From the NCBI GenBank assembly GCA_002914805.1, contig JXTB01000070.1:1095822-1159821 (forward strand): a DNA stretch of 64,000 nt, read 5' to 3'. The notes below the pieces were generated by a model, which did no database searches, was not told the DNA's origin, and saw nothing but the letters and a program-made list of their open reading frames with translations. A program made the position numbers and the translations under genes. Positions within the stretch are counted from its first letter, which is position 1, and each line of letters opens with the position of its first letter. The stretch is from Parasponia andersonii (lineage: Eukaryota > Streptophyta > Magnoliopsida > Rosales > Cannabaceae). Positions 61,330 to 64,000 of the stretch are shown here, one piece after another.

Positions 61330-62915
61330 TATAAATTTCTCATATATGATTCAAATTGCTTGCATAATGCATATTGCTTAAACTCTTATATTTTTGCAAA
61401 TACTTGATAGTTTTTACATGACAAATACTATGCATAATTAATTGAATTATTTTATCTATATTGGTATTATATTTGAACTCAAAATGATGTATTACTTGAA
61501 TTTAATGTTTACACTTTGTAACTTTATCATTTTGCATTTTTACGCATGATTTTTTTTATGGGAACAATTTTTTTATGAATATCACATATAAGATTCTCAT
61601 TAGCTTTCAAAACATGCTTTGTTATGTTTTATCTTTTCTGAATATCTATTTCTTATGGTTGTTTAAACTTAGATAACATATCATATTTGTTATTAGTCGT
61701 TTATTCATGTTTTTACTTTACATTAGTTAATTGGTATCAATCTTATCCTTCATGTTTATGTAACTTTTTAATGATATCAAAAGGAGAAGAAGAATGTGTT
61801 TTTAATTTAAATTATTTCAATTGGTATCAAGTTAGCCATTTTGTCTTTCATTAATTACTTTAATTGGTATCAACTTGGTATAGTTTTTCAAAATACAATT
61901 AGTATCTATTGGCATACTTTTAGTTAGCATCAAACTTGGTTATTATATTTCTTCAAATATAATTGGTAATTGTTTTCAAAAATAATTGGTATCCATAATT
62001 GATGTCTCTCATATATGATTGATCTTTTTCTACTTTGACTATTGATATTTTGATCATGATTCATATATTGAGGGAGAGCAAATTTATGATTTGTTTGTGC
62101 TAAATTCGTCATTATCATTTTCCATAAATTGTGATATGTTCTTCATAGTTTGATGAAAATGAAGAAAAAGAAATTCTTTCACTATTGTGCTTTAATAACT
62201 TTGGATTTCTCATATGCTTTATGATGATTATACTTAGAGAATTTATTTTTAATAAGTGAAATATTAAGATTTAGAGCTTTGATTATTTTGATGTGATAAA
62301 ACTTCTCTACTTGGAATATACTATACTTCTTACACTCATTGGGATCATATTGTTGTTCAATCTTATATTTGACATTGTTATTCTTATTTTGAAGATTGTT
62401 CAATCCTAGCTTCCTCCATGTCTCCTTATTTCTTAACTTGTTATATTATTTTTTACATGGAGAGAAAATTGTTTGAGTATTACCCTTTTATATACTTTTA
62501 TCATGAATTCAAAGGGAGAAAGTAGTATAGTAAATTCATATGAGAAGAATCTTATTTTAAAAATAAAATGGTTTTTATGCAATATCTAGTTTGATATTTG
62601 TCTCTATCTTTTTAATGATGTCAAATAGGGGAGAATAATGTTGATTTATGAATATGAAGAGAAAAGCTTCATTTATAAGTGTGCATAGTTTAAGGGAGAG
62701 AACTTTGTTTAGCATATATTTCTAATTTTCTCACAATATGCTTACGATGCTTAATTGAGTTAAAAAGGGGGGAGCAAGTCCCTTAACTTTCTTAAGCATA
62801 TTTTGAGATGGAGCTTAAAATATAGTAAGGAATAAGATAAACTTGTCAAATTTCATACTTTAATATCCTTATTGCATATTTTCTTTTATCTCATAAATCA
62901 ATGTTTGTCATCATC
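61330..62915 (+). other. Long 3' non-coding interior of the SIRE-like element
   Basis: 1.6 kb of AT-rich sequence without an open frame, found in both SIRE-like copies in the window. It contains repeated AATTGGTATCAA words (61,729, 61,819, 61,862, and a weaker one near 61,982). In full-size SIRE relatives an envelope-like frame can lie in this position; none is recognisable here. Confidence 0.6.
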
Positions 62916-62929
62916 AAAAAGGGGGAGAT
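62916..62929 (+). promoter_or_regulatory. Polypurine tract of the plus-strand SIRE-like element
   Basis: AAAAAGGGGGAGAT directly precedes the LTR start TGTTGGG. This is the usual form in SIRE/Maximus-type copia elements. Confidence 0.9.
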
Positions 62930-64000
62930 TGTTGGGAAATTAAGGTTTCAATCTTACTCACTTTTATTTTGAAGATAACAAACATTTGATTTAGTACTAA
63001 TGATTTAACTTGAATATGTAGTGAAATGGTATTAAAGTTTTACCTCAAGTTAATCAAAGAATCAAGCTTGAAGATGGATGCATATGGACATATTAGAATC
63101 AAGCTTGAAGATGAACAATCAAGATACAAGATCGTATCTAGATAGGGTATATTCATACTTAGTCTTGTATTTGATTTAGTTCATTGCACATAAATTCTAT
63201 TTGCATTGGCTCATACTTTTCAAAAGAGTTTTAAAACTATCTTAAGCTTAAAATGGTTATTTTATCATAGAAGTTTGAAAATAGAATATAATGATCTCTT
63301 TGAGTGGGAAAATATTCTTTAAGACATGATTTCTTAAGGATAAATAAGTTGCAAATATATTTGAAATCATGATTATTTAAAATAGGCTAAAAGAAGATTT
63401 TCTATTTGTAAATAAGAATGTATTTTAGGATAAATACTTTCTAAATTATTGTTAAATATCTTTGTGAAACTTAAACAAGTTTGCAATAGCAAAAATTTTC
63501 TTTTTAAATTGATTTCTAATGTTTTTAAAGTGTTTAAAATAAGTTTAGAAATTAGCTTTTAAAAAATGCCAAAAGCTGTTAAAATCTAAAAAATGTCAAA
63601 ATCCTGTCAGAATCTAAAATATGGCCAAAATACGATTTTGGTCAACCAGAATATGAGTTTGGCCGACCAACAGTGATTTTGGTCAACCACTTTTTAGACC
63701 AGTGGCCAGAATTGACCGTTCGAGCTGAACTGATGTGTCAAACTCTATCGGCTATGTTTTTGGTCAACTACACATTTGGCAGAAAGCTAATAACAGCTAG
63801 TTTTCTTAGATATCTATATATAGAGCTTCATTTGATAGCATTTAAGACAAGAGCATGAATTTAAATTGATATTCATCTACTCTCAAAGTGTCTTAGCCTA
63901 TTTTCACATCAGTTACATTTTCAAATCATATTGAGCCAATCTTAGAGCATCTATAGTGCATTGTTCTCAAATTTCCTAACCCAAAATTGTATTAATTATT
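62930..64000 (+). repeat. 3' LTR of the plus-strand SIRE-like element (cut)
   Basis: It starts TGTTGGGAAATTAAGG after the polypurine tract and matches the minus-strand LTR at 41,740-43,088 in reverse complement. It continues past the window edge. 63,640-63,780 contains 'ttggtcaacca' words repeated several times. Confidence 0.85.

Larger units (their letters stand above)
59757..64000 (+). mobile_element. SIRE/Maximus-like copia, plus strand, shortened, cut by window edge
   Basis: Order: gag (59,757-61,026), a short protease-like tail, then the 3' non-coding interior and the 3' LTR from 62,930. No integrase, RT or RNase H was seen, so this looks like an internally shortened derivative. The 5' LTR is absent: gag abuts an unrelated LTR fragment. 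The element is broken, and its right end lies beyond the window. Confidence 0.8.

Noticed and set aside
1-64000. tRNA, rRNA or known small-RNA genes
   Set aside because: Read by eye, no cloverleaf with A and B boxes and no rRNA-like conserved stretch was seen. A covariance-model scan would be needed to exclude them fully.

Overview
The window looks like nuclear DNA of a flowering plant, probably a eudicot. It is AT-rich and dominated by plant transposable elements: Ty1/copia elements with initiator-Met primer sites, non-chromoviral Ty3 pieces, L1-type LINE pieces, a TRIM, MITEs and Helitron-like ends. It holds one intact host gene, whose introns are spliced in the plant manner. The species cannot be fixed from the sequence alone.

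Layout. Bases 1-2.3 kb show no recognisable gene. A minus-strand copia LTR lies at 2.34-3.98 kb. From 3.98 to about 17.45 kb there is an old four-unit tandem array with a period near 3.1 kb. Each unit joins an antisense piece of LINE ORF2 to the 3' half of a copia pol (reverse transcriptase, RNase H) and part of its LTR. A block of about 2.06 kb inside the array is inverted and carries a MITE with a 9-bp target duplication. From 17.45 to 25.4 kb come a leader-like zone with tandem repeats, a LINE fragment, a TIR element, a Tat/Athila-like LTR piece, a 226-bp tandem repeat and a short Helitron-like end.

The host gene lies on the minus strand at 31,883-25,912. It encodes an 885-residue HIRAN-SNF2-RING-helicase protein of the Rad5/HLTF (SMARCA3-like 1) family. 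Three exons join in phase with canonical splice sites. Intron 2 carries a whole-looking 1.16-kb TRIM in antisense, and a 98-bp tandem duplication lies just after the stop codon.

From 32.5 to 64 kb the sequence is a nest of transposons: a Helitron-like element, two related MITEs, Tat/Athila LTR pieces interrupted by a probable solo LTR, a minus-strand SIRE/Maximus-like copia, and inside that a 9.76-kb Angela-like copia (43,411-53,170) with 1.6-kb LTRs and a GC-rich leader of 98-bp repeats. A second SIRE-like element, on the plus strand and internally shortened, runs off the right edge. All LTR elements here are broken fossils. The single host gene acts alone; nothing suggests an operon or gene cluster.
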